From NCBI RefSeq assembly GCF_002899675.1, contig NZ_PKUU01000032.1, positions 1 to 53,373 on the forward strand: a stretch of 53,373 bases of DNA. The letters are read 5' to 3'. Source of the stretch: Clostridium sp. chh4-2. Lineage in GTDB: Bacteria > Bacillota > Clostridia > Lachnospirales > Lachnospiraceae. Below the pieces are notes generated by a model. That model saw only the letters and a list, made by a program, of their open reading frames with translations. It searched no databases and was not told the DNA's origin. The position numbers were made by a program, and so were the translations under genes. Positions 16,399 to 24,406 of the stretch are shown here, piece after piece (positions within the stretch are counted from its first letter, which is position 1; each line of letters starts with the position of its first letter).

Positions 16399-16689
16399 AA
16401 GTTCCCAGCCCCGGCCTGCTGTGCGGCCTGTTTCCGGGCTTGGGGTTCATGAAATTGTCCACACAATATGACTATGCAGGGCATTAGAGGATGTTAGCGC
16501 GCGGAATTTTTCGTTCTGCGGGAAAGAGCCGCTTGTTTGAGCGAAGCGAGTTGCGGTCTTTCCCAAAGGCTTTTAGAAAAATCCCGCACGCTTACTTCCT
16601 CTTATGCCCGAATCCGGAATATTGGGCGGACAATTTCATGAACCCCAAGCCCGGAAACAGGCCGCACAGCAGGCCGGGGCTGGGAACTT
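16399..16689. repeat. 291-bp palindromic element D with 62-bp perfect arms
   Basis: Bases 16399-16460 and 16628-16689 are exact complements of each other. The inner ~165 bp is an imperfect palindrome as well: GGGCATTAGAGGA... pairs with a TCCTCTTATGCCC stretch, and the centre carries a GAGCGAAGCGAGTTGCGG block. No credible ORF. It lies between the choloylglycine hydrolase gene and the promoter of the next gene. Only one copy is in the window. Confidence 0.9.
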
Positions 16690-16724
16690 CCCCCCTCCCG
16701 CTCAGAGAAAAAAATTACTGCACA

Positions 16725-16754
16725 TTGACGTGAAAACCCTCTGCGGTCTATAAT
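16725..16754 (+). promoter_or_regulatory. Promoter of the cyclodeaminase-like gene
   Basis: TTGACG (16725-16730) and TATAAT (16749-16754) are separated by 18 bp, about 45 bp ahead of the start codon and 36 bp beyond element D. Confidence 0.7.
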
Positions 16755-16799
16755 AAACCCAACAGACAACCCCTGGTACAAAGGAAAGTGAGGAAATAT

Positions 16800-17432
16800 A
16801 TGATAAAAGAGATGAAGATATCCGAGTTTTATGAAGTGCTTTCGTCCAAAGCCCCGGTCCCCGGCGGCGGCGGCGCCTCTGCCCTTGGAGGAGCCCTTGG
16901 TGCAGCTCTTGGCAGCATGGTTGGAAATCTTACGGTCGGGAAAAAACGATATGCGGATGTGGAAGAAGAGGTTCAGGACCTCTTAAAGCAGCTGGAAGCC
17001 TTAGGAAAAGACATGATGATATTGGCAGACCGGGATGCGGAAGTGTTCGCCCCGTTGGCTGCTTCCTACGGACTGCCTTCCGAGACGCCAGAGCAAAAGG
17101 CTGAAAAAGAGATTGTGCTGGAAAAGAACCTTCTGGCGGCCAGCCTGGTTCCTCTTGAGATCATGGAAAAATCGGTGGAGATCATGGAGATATTGAAAAT
17201 TCTGGCCGAAAAGGGGAGCCGGATGGCAGTGTCCGATGTGGGCGTGGCTGTTCAGTTTGCCAGAGCAGCACTTTTGGGCGCTGTGATGAATGTGTATATC
17301 AATACGAAATCCATGAAAAACAGGGAAAAGGCAGAGGAATTGAACGCCCATGCCGCACAGCTGGTAAAAGCCGGTACGGCAGAGGCAGATAAGATCTACG
17401 AAGGGGTGACGAAAACACTTACGAACCGGTAG
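16800..17432 (+). CDS. Cyclodeaminase/cyclohydrolase family protein (FchA-like)
   Basis: A 210-residue all-helical protein of the formiminotransferase-cyclodeaminase C-terminal family. The glycine-rich signature APVPGGGGASALGGALGAAL is near residues 18-37, followed by GNLTVGKKRY. Free-standing members are methenyl-THF cyclohydrolase (FchA) or formimino-THF cyclodeaminase in one-carbon metabolism. Either fits, and a folD gene lies 3 kb downstream. I use ATG 16800 with GTGAGGAA just upstream; a GTG 12 bases earlier is part of that site. Its 3' end overlaps the convergent ABC permease gene by 14 bases. Confidence 0.88.
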   Translation: MIKEMKISEFYEVLSSKAPVPGGGGASALGGALGAALGSMVGNLTVGKKRYADVEEEVQDLLKQLEALGKDMMILADRDAEVFAPLAASYGLPSETPEQKAEKEIVLEKNLLAASLVPLEIMEKSVEIMEILKILAEKGSRMAVSDVGVAVQFARAALLGAVMNVYINTKSMKNREKAEELNAHAAQLVKAGTAEADKIYEGVTKTLTNR

Positions 17433-18207
17433 ACTGATAGTGGCGGAGCCCCGTTTTCCAAAGGAGGAAGGACGGAATAAAGAACAAAAGGGCCAGGAAC
17501 GGCAGAAGCGCATAGCGGATATTCTGAGTTCGTCCGATCACGTATAGAAACGGATAATACTGAAACAGGGCGAAGGGAATCAGATAAGTGCAGATGGTCA
17601 GCACCGTTTTTCCGTAGATGCTGACCGGATATTTGCCGTATTCCCTGGCTCCGTCTGTGAAAATATTCATAAACTCCAGTCCTTCCAGCGTAAAAAAGCA
17701 GATGGAGGCGTAGATGATGAAGATGCAGGCAAACACTAAAGTGCCGCTCACAATCATCAGGAGTATGGTGAACATTCTGAAAAGAGTCCAGTCCACCTGG
17801 CTTTTACGGATTCCAAACAAGAGCATCACAACTGCCTGCAGGAGCCGGCCCATCCGGGTCAGCTCTATTTTATTGCACAAAACCAGAAAAACGGTTCCAT
17901 GGGGCCGGAGCAGAATGCGGTCAAATTCGCCGTTTCCAATCATGGTATGAAAGGTATCGAATCCCCGGAAAAATGTTTCGGCCAGAGTAAACGCCATCAG
18001 GGAGACGGAAAAGCATAAAAGCACCTGTGAATAGGAAAATCCCTCCACCTGATGAAACCTTGCCATCATAAAATAGACGCCCAGGAATACGTTGAAAGAG
18101 ATTAAAAACTGTCCCAATGTGGTCAGGAAAAAAGACGCTTTATGCTGCATCATGCTTTCCACATGTATGACCAGAAAATGAAAATATAATTTTACGGATT
18201 TTATCAT
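17419..18207 (-). CDS. ABC-2 type transporter permease (DUF990 family)
   Basis: A 262-residue membrane protein with about six hydrophobic segments. TFFRGFDTFHTMIGNGEFDRILLRP (residues about 82-106) resembles the conserved cytoplasmic block of the ABC-2 membrane 6 (DUF990) family, in which NGEFDRIL-RP is typical. It is the third gene of a minus-strand ATPase-permease-permease operon and starts four bases after the preceding permease, with GGAGG upstream. The 3' end overlaps the convergent cyclodeaminase gene. Likely half of a heteromeric exporter; substrate unknown. Confidence 0.88.
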   Translation of the reverse strand: MIKSVKLYFHFLVIHVESMMQHKASFFLTTLGQFLISFNVFLGVYFMMARFHQVEGFSYSQVLLCFSVSLMAFTLAETFFRGFDTFHTMIGNGEFDRILLRPHGTVFLVLCNKIELTRMGRLLQAVVMLLFGIRKSQVDWTLFRMFTILLMIVSGTLVFACIFIIYASICFFTLEGLEFMNIFTDGAREYGKYPVSIYGKTVLTICTYLIPFALFQYYPFLYVIGRTQNIRYALLPFLALLFFIPSFLLWKTGLRHYQSTGS

Positions 18208-18211
18208 ATGC

Positions 18212-19015
18212 TCAGCCTCCCTGTATTATCACACGTTTTAAAGCCTTGGATTCCAGAAAACTGCCGGCAAGAACCAGAACGGCCAGCCAGAAAACCTGAA
18301 GGCACAGGCTTTTTATCATAGCTCCACCGGCAAGATCCCCGCTGTAGATCCGAAACGGCACATTCTGCATGGAGGCGAATGGAAGCAGTTCCACCGCCTG
18401 CCTGATTCCGTCCGGCAGAAAGGGAAGGGGAATCACGGCACCGCTTAAAAATTCAGACAGGGAAGTTACCATAAGCTTAATTCCCTGCGATGAAATCGTG
18501 TAAAAAACGGACATATAAACCAGCATTCCAAAAGCGACCACAACCAGGGTCCCCAGCGCCATGGATAAAAAGAACAGCAGTGTAGTTGAAAGGCTGGCCG
18601 GAAGAATCAAACGAAATGGTTTTGGCATCAACAGGGAAAAAAACAGCACCGGAAAACACCGCAGCACCGCTTTTGACAAACGGACCGCAAGTCCCCGGAC
18701 GAACCACATATGGTACAGCCGGACAGGCCGGCAAAGCTCATAGGCCACATTGCCCGTGGTGATGGAATCAAATAATTCCGATTCCCAGAACCAGGTCATA
18801 AAAAGTGCGAGAAATGCCTGCTGAAGCCAGATATAACTGACCAAAGCGGGAAATGTCATGGGAAAATCCCGGCTTCCGCTTTGATAAAAGGCTCTGAAAA
18901 GCAGGATCTCCATAAATCCCCAGGTGAACTGGGTTGCCACTCCGGCGGCGGCGGCGGCCCGGTATTGAAGGCCGTTAATAAAACGGATTCGGAAAAATGA
19001 TAAGTATTTTTTCAA
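18212..19015 (-). CDS. ABC-2 type transporter permease
   Basis: A 267-residue membrane protein with six predicted hydrophobic spans. It is the companion permease of the gene at 17419, with a similar TGNVAYELCRPV block at the equivalent position. It starts with TTG at 19015, preceded by GGGAGGTG. The N-terminus (MKKYLSFFRIRFINGLQYR) is basic and probably cytoplasmic. Together the two permeases would form the membrane channel energised by the ATPase at 19031. Confidence 0.87.
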   Translation of the reverse strand: MKKYLSFFRIRFINGLQYRAAAAAGVATQFTWGFMEILLFRAFYQSGSRDFPMTFPALVSYIWLQQAFLALFMTWFWESELFDSITTGNVAYELCRPVRLYHMWFVRGLAVRLSKAVLRCFPVLFFSLLMPKPFRLILPASLSTTLLFFLSMALGTLVVVAFGMLVYMSVFYTISSQGIKLMVTSLSEFLSGAVIPLPFLPDGIRQAVELLPFASMQNVPFRIYSGDLAGGAMIKSLCLQVFWLAVLVLAGSFLESKALKRVIIQGG

Positions 19016-19030
19016 AACTGCACCTCCCGC

Positions 19031-19831
19031 CTAAATATCGTAATCGCGGTATAGTGCGGCCGCAATTTCGTCGAGTCCGGCATGTTCATAGGGGCTGTGG
19101 GATTTCAGATCCTCCAGGTTTCCGTCCAGCAGAAGCTGTCCTTTTCCGATCAGAAGCACCCGTTTGGCAAGGGCCTCAATATCCTGCATATCATGGGTGG
19201 TTAAAAGCACGGTGGTATTGTGTTCTTTGTTTAGGCGGATGATAAATTCCCGTACAGCCAGTTTGGATACGGCGTCCAGCCCGATGGTGGGTTCGTCTAA
19301 AAACAGGATTTTGGGGGTATGAAGCAAAGAAGCGGCGATCTCGCAGCGCATCCTCTGTCCTAAAGACAGCATTCTGGCCGGAGTTTTGATGAGGGTTTCC
19401 AGGGAGAGCAGTTCTGTCAGTTCGTCCAGAGTGTGTTTAAAACTGCTGTCCGGAACCTGGTAGATATCCTTTAGAAGGCAGAACGAGTCGATGATGGGCA
19501 CGTCCCACCAGAGCTGTGATCTCTGTCCGAAGACAACTCCAATGTCTTTTACATGCTCTCTGCGTTCCTTCCATGGAACCCGTCCGTTGATGAGGCAAGT
19601 CCCGGAATCAGGGGTCAGAATCCCGCTGAGAATCTTGATCGTAGAGCTTTTTCCGGCGCCGTTTGGCCCGATATAGCCTACCATCTCCCCTTCCTGAATC
19701 GTAAATGAGATGTCGTTCAATGCGTGAATGGTGTCTGCCTGTCTGTGAAATAATGCTTTGACGGCTTGAGAGAAGCCTGCGCTTCTGCGATAGACCTTAA
19801 AGGTCTTTTGGATGTGTTCCACTTGAATCAT
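19031..19831 (-). CDS. ABC transporter ATP-binding protein
   Basis: A 266-residue nucleotide-binding subunit. Walker A GPNGAGKSS, Q-loop region GVVFGQRSQLWWDVP, signature LSLGQRMRCEIA, Walker B ILFLDEPTIGLD and switch histidine TTHD are all present in order. The GQRSQLWWD Q-loop is characteristic of ATPases paired with DUF990-type permeases. First gene of the minus-strand operon, with AGGAGGAAATT before the ATG. Probably an exporter, perhaps for toxic compounds or lipids. Confidence 0.95.
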   Translation of the reverse strand: MIQVEHIQKTFKVYRRSAGFSQAVKALFHRQADTIHALNDISFTIQEGEMVGYIGPNGAGKSSTIKILSGILTPDSGTCLINGRVPWKERREHVKDIGVVFGQRSQLWWDVPIIDSFCLLKDIYQVPDSSFKHTLDELTELLSLETLIKTPARMLSLGQRMRCEIAASLLHTPKILFLDEPTIGLDAVSKLAVREFIIRLNKEHNTTVLLTTHDMQDIEALAKRVLLIGKGQLLLDGNLEDLKSHSPYEHAGLDEIAAALYRDYDI

Positions 19832-19877
19832 AATTTCCTCCTGGTAGTAATATTTTTACATATCTTGCCAAGCGGTG

Positions 19878-19897
19878 AGATACCGTGAGCGGTATCT
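19878..19897. promoter_or_regulatory. Dyad in the ABC exporter leader (possible operator)
   Basis: AGATACCG-TGAG-CGGTATCT is a perfect 8-bp-arm palindrome. It lies between the promoter at 19943-19971 and the ATPase start, in the transcribed leader. It could be a repressor operator or an mRNA hairpin; no adjacent regulator gene is seen. Confidence 0.45.
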
Positions 19898-19942
19898 TTC
19901 CCCGGCGAAAGAACCGGAGATTCCGTGGTGAGAAAGAACTTT

Positions 19943-19971
19943 AATATACCACTGCAGGCAACGGTTGTCAA
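19943..19971 (-). promoter_or_regulatory. Promoter of the ABC exporter operon
   Basis: On the minus strand TTGACA (19966-19971) and TATATT (19943-19948) are exactly 17 bp apart, about 110 bp upstream of the ATPase start. Confidence 0.75.
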
Positions 19972-19974
19972 TGC

Positions 19975-20570
19975 TTTTATTATCACTTGATGTATACGGA
20001 CGGTTTTTCTAAAGGCCGGAGTTATGAAGAATTAGAGGAATGCATTCATATCAGCATTTTAGGATTTGATTTACTGATGCGGATCATTTTTATTCCACGA
20101 TCCGGCTGATGGATGAGAAAACCCATACCGTGTATAGTGACAAGCTGGGGCTGCGTATGTTATACTTAAACCAACTGGAACATGCCTCAAAAGAGGAATC
20201 GGAGCAAGAGGTTTATAAGTGGGCCAAACTGATATCGGCCAAAGATTGGAAGGTGTTGACAGAGATGGCAGAGAATAATGAGTATATGAAGGCGACTGTG
20301 GAAGAGATGGAGAAGATCAATTCAGATGAAAGTTTAAGATACCTGTATCTTAAAAAGGAGATGGCTCTGTCGGATGAGACTACCATAAGGAATTATTATA
20401 CGGGTAAGGGCCGGGAAGAAGGAATTGCAGAAGGAATTGAGGAAGGACAACGTCTCATGCTGCGGTTACTGAAATCCATGATGAAAGACGGAATGGGACA
20501 GGCGGAGTTTGACCGTTTGGAAACGGATACAGCGTTTAGGAATGAAATGTTAGAAAAATATAAGGAATAG
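19975..20570 (+). pseudogene. Rpn-family recombination-promoting nuclease, truncated and frameshifted
   Basis: The frame from 19975 reads YTDGFSKGRSYEELEECIHI and then SILGFDL, then hits a stop at 20107. The next frame picks up DADHFYSTIRLMDEKT and continues to 20570 with the typical coiled tail ending in GREEGIAEGIEEG repeats. One missing base near 20070-20080 explains the shift. This order matches the C-terminal two-thirds of Rpn (PD-(D/E)XK, YhgA-like) proteins. The N-terminal catalytic part is gone. An intact 153-residue ORF from ATG 20109 exists but lacks a ribosome site and the nuclease core. Confidence 0.75.
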
Positions 20571-20651
20571 AGCCAATTCAGCTATTTCTTTTTAATTCGA
20601 AGGATGATATGATTACGTTTGTTAGAAAAATATCTTAGGAGGTTGGCCGCC

Positions 20652-21491
20652 ATGCAGGTTTTAAAGGGTGCGCAGGTTTCTGCCGGGATTAAGGAAGAGG
20701 TACAGGAACAGTTAAGAGAATTAGGCGGATATGTGCCTAAGTTAGCCATTGTCAGGGTTGGGGAGAACCCGGATGATATGTCGTATGAACGGGGAGCAAT
20801 GAAGAAGATGGACTCATTTGGTCTTAGAGTTCAGTCCTTTGTATTTGACGGCGGCATCAGCGACAGCCAGTTTAAGACAGAGTTTGCAAAGATCAATGAA
20901 GATCCGGATATAGACGGAATTCTTCTGTTAAGACCTCTTCCAAAGCAGATCAAAGAAGAGGATATTGAAAAGATGATCGATCCGAAAAAGGATTTGGACG
21001 GCATTTCACCGGTGAATATCGCCAAGGTGTTTGCGGGCGATACCAGCGGATTTGCGCCGTGTACGGCCGAAGCCGTGATCGAGGTGTTGAAAGCTTATGA
21101 GGTACCGGTTTCGGGGAAACGGGTGACGATTGTGGGCAGGAGCATGGTGGTTGGAAAACCCCTGGCCATGCTGATGCTAAAGGAGAACGCCACAATCACC
21201 GTCTGCCATACAAGGACAAAGGATCTTCCGGGAACCTGCCGGAATGCGGAGATTCTGGTGGCTGCGGCAGGAAAAGCCAGAATGCTGGACGGAAGCTTCG
21301 TAGGCCAGGATGCGGTGGTGATCGATGTCGGCATCAATGTGGACGAAGACGGAAGGCTGTGCGGGGACGTGGATTTTGATACGATTCAGGAAAAAGCGTC
21401 CATGGCGACACCGGTTCCCGGAGGGGTTGGAGCTGTGACCACTGCCGTTTTAGCAAAACATCTGGTTAGAGCCGCGGCGGCAGAACATTAG
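20652..21491 (+). CDS. folD: Methylene-THF dehydrogenase / methenyl-THF cyclohydrolase
   Basis: Bifunctional one-carbon enzyme interconverting 5,10-methylene-THF and 10-formyl-THF with NADP. 279 residues. The catalytic Tyr-Lys region is MSYERGAMKK, followed by DIDGILLLRPLP, the DLDGISPVN block, VTIVGRSMVVGKPLAMLM (nucleotide binding) and the C-terminal TPVPGGVGAVTTAVL. The start at ATG 20652 follows AGGAGG; the frame extends 11 codons further upstream without a ribosome site. It is functionally related to the FchA-like gene at 16800. No folate riboswitch was seen in the leader. Confidence 0.97.
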   Translation: MQVLKGAQVSAGIKEEVQEQLRELGGYVPKLAIVRVGENPDDMSYERGAMKKMDSFGLRVQSFVFDGGISDSQFKTEFAKINEDPDIDGILLLRPLPKQIKEEDIEKMIDPKKDLDGISPVNIAKVFAGDTSGFAPCTAEAVIEVLKAYEVPVSGKRVTIVGRSMVVGKPLAMLMLKENATITVCHTRTKDLPGTCRNAEILVAAAGKARMLDGSFVGQDAVVIDVGINVDEDGRLCGDVDFDTIQEKASMATPVPGGVGAVTTAVLAKHLVRAAAAEH

Positions 21492-21568
21492 GAGCGATTG
21501 CCGTTTTGGCCTTGGAGTCAGGCGGCGATTACATATAAATAATTTTTAAGGGAAAGGAATTATGAACT

Positions 21569-22441
21569 ATGAAATTAGGAGCATTAGAAGCAGGCGGAAC
21601 CAAGATGGTCTGTGCGGTAGGCAATGAAAACGGGGAGATATTCGAGCGTATTTCTATTCCAACAGAAACGCCGGATATTACAATGCCTAAGATCATCGAT
21701 TATTTTAAGGACAAGGAGATCGAAGCGCTGGGAGTGGGCTGTTTCGGACCGATTGATTTAAACAGAAGTTCGGAAACATATGGCTATATTACCACAACGC
21801 CTAAGCTGGCTTGGGCCAATTATAATATCGTGGGTGCGTTAAAAGACGCTCTTCATATTCCGGTCGGTTTCGATACGGATGTAAATGGATCGGCTCTCGG
21901 CGAAGCCACCTGGGGAATTACAAGAGGGCTGGAAAACAGCATGTATATCACCATCGGAACGGGAATCGGAGCAGGCGTTATCTCTAACGGCAAACTGCTT
22001 CACGGCATGCTTCACCCGGAGGCTGGACATGTTCTTTTGAGAAAACATCCGGATGATACGTATGAGGGAAAATGCCCATATCATAAAACATGTCTGGAAG
22101 GTCTGGCCGCAGGCCCGGCGATTGAAGCGCGCTGGGGTAAGAAGGGCGTGGAATTGGCTGATAAAAAAGAAGTTTGGGAGATGGAGGCTTACTACATCGC
22201 CCAGGCGCTTGTGGATTATATCGTAATCCTTTCACCGCAGAGAATCGTATTGGGCGGAGGCGTTATGCATCAGGAACAGATGATGCCTCTGGTCCGCCAG
22301 CAGGTGAAGGAACAGCTGAATGCTTATATCCGGACAAAAGAGCTGGAGGATTTGGAATCCTATATCGTGCTGCCGAGTCTGGATGACAATCAGGGCATTA
22401 TGGGAGCTTTAAAATTAGCGCTTGATGAACTGAATCTTTAA
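21569..22441 (+). CDS. ROK-family fructokinase
   Basis: A 290-residue sugar kinase phosphorylating fructose (possibly also mannose) with ATP. The N-terminal phosphate loop ALEAGGTKMVCAVG, the catalytic aspartate in GFDTDVNGSALGE and the ROK glycine loop TIGTGIGAGVI are present. The zinc site is the histidine in EAGHVLL plus cysteines/histidine in CPYHKTCLEGLAAG. LGGGVMHQ is near the C-terminus. Length and motifs match bacterial GmuE/ScrK-type fructokinases. It stands alone, with no adjacent sucrose genes. Confidence 0.93.
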   Translation: MKLGALEAGGTKMVCAVGNENGEIFERISIPTETPDITMPKIIDYFKDKEIEALGVGCFGPIDLNRSSETYGYITTTPKLAWANYNIVGALKDALHIPVGFDTDVNGSALGEATWGITRGLENSMYITIGTGIGAGVISNGKLLHGMLHPEAGHVLLRKHPDDTYEGKCPYHKTCLEGLAAGPAIEARWGKKGVELADKKEVWEMEAYYIAQALVDYIVILSPQRIVLGGGVMHQEQMMPLVRQQVKEQLNAYIRTKELEDLESYIVLPSLDDNQGIMGALKLALDELNL

Positions 22442-22450
22442 AAAATGTAT

Positions 22451-22508
22451 AAAACCTTCTGTACAAGAGAAACTAAGAGCAAACTTGTACAGGAGGTTTT
22501 TTAATATG
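22451..22508 (+). promoter_or_regulatory. Hairpin that buries the YdcZ-like gene's ribosome site
   Basis: Arms 22451-22467 (AAAACCTTCTGTACAAG) and 22484-22500 (CTTGTACAGGAGGTTTT) pair over 17 bp with one mismatch, and a T-run follows. The 3' arm contains the only Shine-Dalgarno (AGGAGG, 22491-22496) for the ATG at 22506. The same sequence thus looks both like a terminator of the kinase gene and like a translation-blocking hairpin for the next gene. Confidence 0.7.
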
Positions 22509-22934
22509 TGGGGAATAATTATCGCGCTGATATCAGGCGCGCTTATGAGCCTTCAGGGCGTATTCAATACGGAAGTGACAAAACAGACAAGCATCTGGGT
22601 GTCCGCCGGATGGGTTCAGGTGACCGCTTTTATTATGTGTATTGTGATGTGGTTCTTTTCGGGCAGAGAACCGATTGCCGGGATCTTTGCGGTGAGGCCA
22701 TGGTACATGCTGGCCGGAGGCATTATGGGTGCGCTGATCACCTATACCGTAATTAAAAGTATGGGAACCTTGGGACCGGCGCAGGCTGCCCTGATTATAG
22801 TGGTGGCCCAGATTATTGTCGCCTATGCCATCGAAGTGTTCGGTTTATTCGGCGTGGATAAAGCAGGATTTGAGTGGAAAAAACTGCTGGGAGCGGCGGT
22901 GGCAATCGCCGGAATCATTATCTTTAAACGGTAA
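22506..22934 (+). CDS. DMT-family transporter, YdcZ (DUF606) type
   Basis: A 142-residue membrane protein with five hydrophobic segments and the DUF606 features GALMSLQGVFNTE (N-terminal) and GPAQAALIIVVAQIIVAYAIE. Such half-size drug/metabolite transporters work as dimers; the substrate is unknown. ATG 22506 follows AGGAGG, which is itself in the 3' arm of a strong hairpin. Confidence 0.9.
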   Translation: MWGIIIALISGALMSLQGVFNTEVTKQTSIWVSAGWVQVTAFIMCIVMWFFSGREPIAGIFAVRPWYMLAGGIMGALITYTVIKSMGTLGPAQAALIIVVAQIIVAYAIEVFGLFGVDKAGFEWKKLLGAAVAIAGIIIFKR

Positions 22935-23031
22935 TATTTTAAGAGAAAATGTGCTTGTATTTGATGGGGTATTTAGGTAGAATAATAATATGGCTGAAAG
23001 TGGTATCCAATTCAATTTAAGGAGGGATACC

Positions 23032-23613
23032 ATGGAACAAATGAACAGAAAGACAGTACTGGTTGTCATATGCATGCTGGCGGCAGGCATATGCTATAGC
23101 TGCAGTGGGAAAAGCGGCCGTGAAGAGGCGTTTTTAGGGACAGCAGTTTTGGAAACGTCCGTTTTTTCGGAGACGGCGGGAGAAACTGCACCGCCTGACT
23201 GCTGCTATGTACATATCTGCGGAGAGGTGAACGCTCCGGGGGTGTATGAAGTTTTGGAAGGAAGCCGTATTTTCGAGGTGGTGGAGCTGGCAGGCGGTTA
23301 TACGGACCGGGCCGCTTCCGATTATCTGAATATGGCGGAAACAGTAAAAGACGGGATGAAATTAATCGTGCCTGCGGTTGGCGAAGAAGCAGAGCTTGAG
23401 CCATTTGGCGGGAGCTATGACAAAAAGGTAAATCTGAACACTGCTACAAAGGAAGAACTGATGACTTTGAAAGGGATAGGTGAAGCCAGAGCGGCTGATA
23501 TTATCAGTTACAGGGACAAACATGGTGAGTTTCAGTCAGTGGAAGACATCATGAAGGTTCCCGGTATTAAGGATGCCGCATTTCAAAAGATAAAGGATGA
23601 CATAGTTGTATAG
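23032..23613 (+). CDS. ComEA-like SLBB and helix-hairpin-helix protein
   Basis: A 193-residue exported protein. It has an N-terminal hydrophobic segment (residues about 7-22) ending in a cysteine-bearing stretch, a low-complexity linker and an SLBB domain (VHICGEVNAPGVYEV). The C-terminal (HhH)2 module contains VNLNTATKEELMTLKGIGEA and IMKVPGIKDAAF. In ComEA this module binds incoming DNA during transformation. No comEB or comEC gene lies nearby, so a competence role is inferred only from the architecture. ATG 23032 has AAGGAGGG before it. Confidence 0.88.
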   Translation: MEQMNRKTVLVVICMLAAGICYSCSGKSGREEAFLGTAVLETSVFSETAGETAPPDCCYVHICGEVNAPGVYEVLEGSRIFEVVELAGGYTDRAASDYLNMAETVKDGMKLIVPAVGEEAELEPFGGSYDKKVNLNTATKEELMTLKGIGEARAADIISYRDKHGEFQSVEDIMKVPGIKDAAFQKIKDDIVV

Positions 23614-23631
23614 GTAAAGAAGAGGTGGATT

Positions 23632-24333
23632 ATGGCAAAAGTATTGGTGGTAGATGATGAGAAATTAATTGTGAAGGGAATCCGTTTTAGTTTGGAACAG
23701 GATGGGATGGAAGTTGACTGTGCCTATGACGGCGAAGAGGCGATTAACCTGGCGAAGAAAACGGAATATGATATGGTTTTATTGGATGTGATGCTTCCCC
23801 AATACGATGGTTATCAGGTGTGCCAGGCGATCCGCGAATTTTCTGAAATGCCAATTATCATGCTTACCGCAAAGGGTAACGACATGGATAAGATTTTGGG
23901 ACTGGAGTATGGAGCAGATGATTATATCACGAAACCATTTAACATATTAGAGGTTAAGGCACGGATTAAGGCTATTATGCGCAGAAACTCCAAGAAGAGC
24001 AGAAGAGATGCGCAGCAGGAGCGCAAAGTGGTTACCGCAGGCGACTTAAAGCTGGATGTGGAAGGCAGGAGAGTATTTATCGGCGAGAAAGAGATCAATC
24101 TGACTGCCAAGGAATTTGACCTGCTGGAGCTTTTGGTGTGCAATCCGAATAAGGTGTACAGCCGTGAGGCACTGCTTTCTTCTGTATGGGGGAATAAAGC
24201 CATGGAATCCGGAGATGTGAGAACCGTGGATGTTCATGTCAGAAGGCTGAGGGAGAAGATCGAGCCCAGCCCAAGCGATCCCAAGTACGTTCATACCAAA
24301 TGGGGTGTGGGGTATTATTTCAGAATTAAATAA
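23632..24333 (+). CDS. OmpR/PhoB-family response regulator (orphan)
   Basis: A 233-residue two-domain regulator. The receiver domain has DDE acidic residues, phospho-acceptor Asp52 in VLLDVMLP, and Thr/Lys in MLTAK and TKPF. The C-terminal winged helix contains LTAKEFDLLELL and RTVDVHVRRLREKIE. It resembles WalR/YycF-type regulators, but no histidine kinase gene is adjacent; the next gene is a GNAT and a terminator intervenes. It follows the ComEA-like gene by 18 bases and is probably cotranscribed with it. Confidence 0.93.
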   Translation: MAKVLVVDDEKLIVKGIRFSLEQDGMEVDCAYDGEEAINLAKKTEYDMVLLDVMLPQYDGYQVCQAIREFSEMPIIMLTAKGNDMDKILGLEYGADDYITKPFNILEVKARIKAIMRRNSKKSRRDAQQERKVVTAGDLKLDVEGRRVFIGEKEINLTAKEFDLLELLVCNPNKVYSREALLSSVWGNKAMESGDVRTVDVHVRRLREKIEPSPSDPKYVHTKWGVGYYFRIK

Positions 24334-24339
24334 TTGATC

Positions 24340-24383
24340 GAGTTGTCGCGCCGGGAGTTTCCGGATTGCGACAACTCCTTTTT
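24340..24383 (+). terminator. Rho-independent terminator after the response regulator
   Basis: GAGTTGTCGC (24340-24349) pairs perfectly with GCGACAACTC (24368-24377), followed by CTTTTTG. Confidence 0.9.
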
Positions 24384-24406
24384 GTGGACACAAAGGAGGA
24401 AATCAG

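Noticed and set aside
16491..16733. 80-residue ORF inside element D
   Set aside because: It lies within a palindrome, lacks a ribosome site and is not a plausible protein.
20571..20651. THF riboswitch ahead of folD
   Set aside because: The 81-base gap is too short and shows no paired-stem pattern of either known THF riboswitch class.
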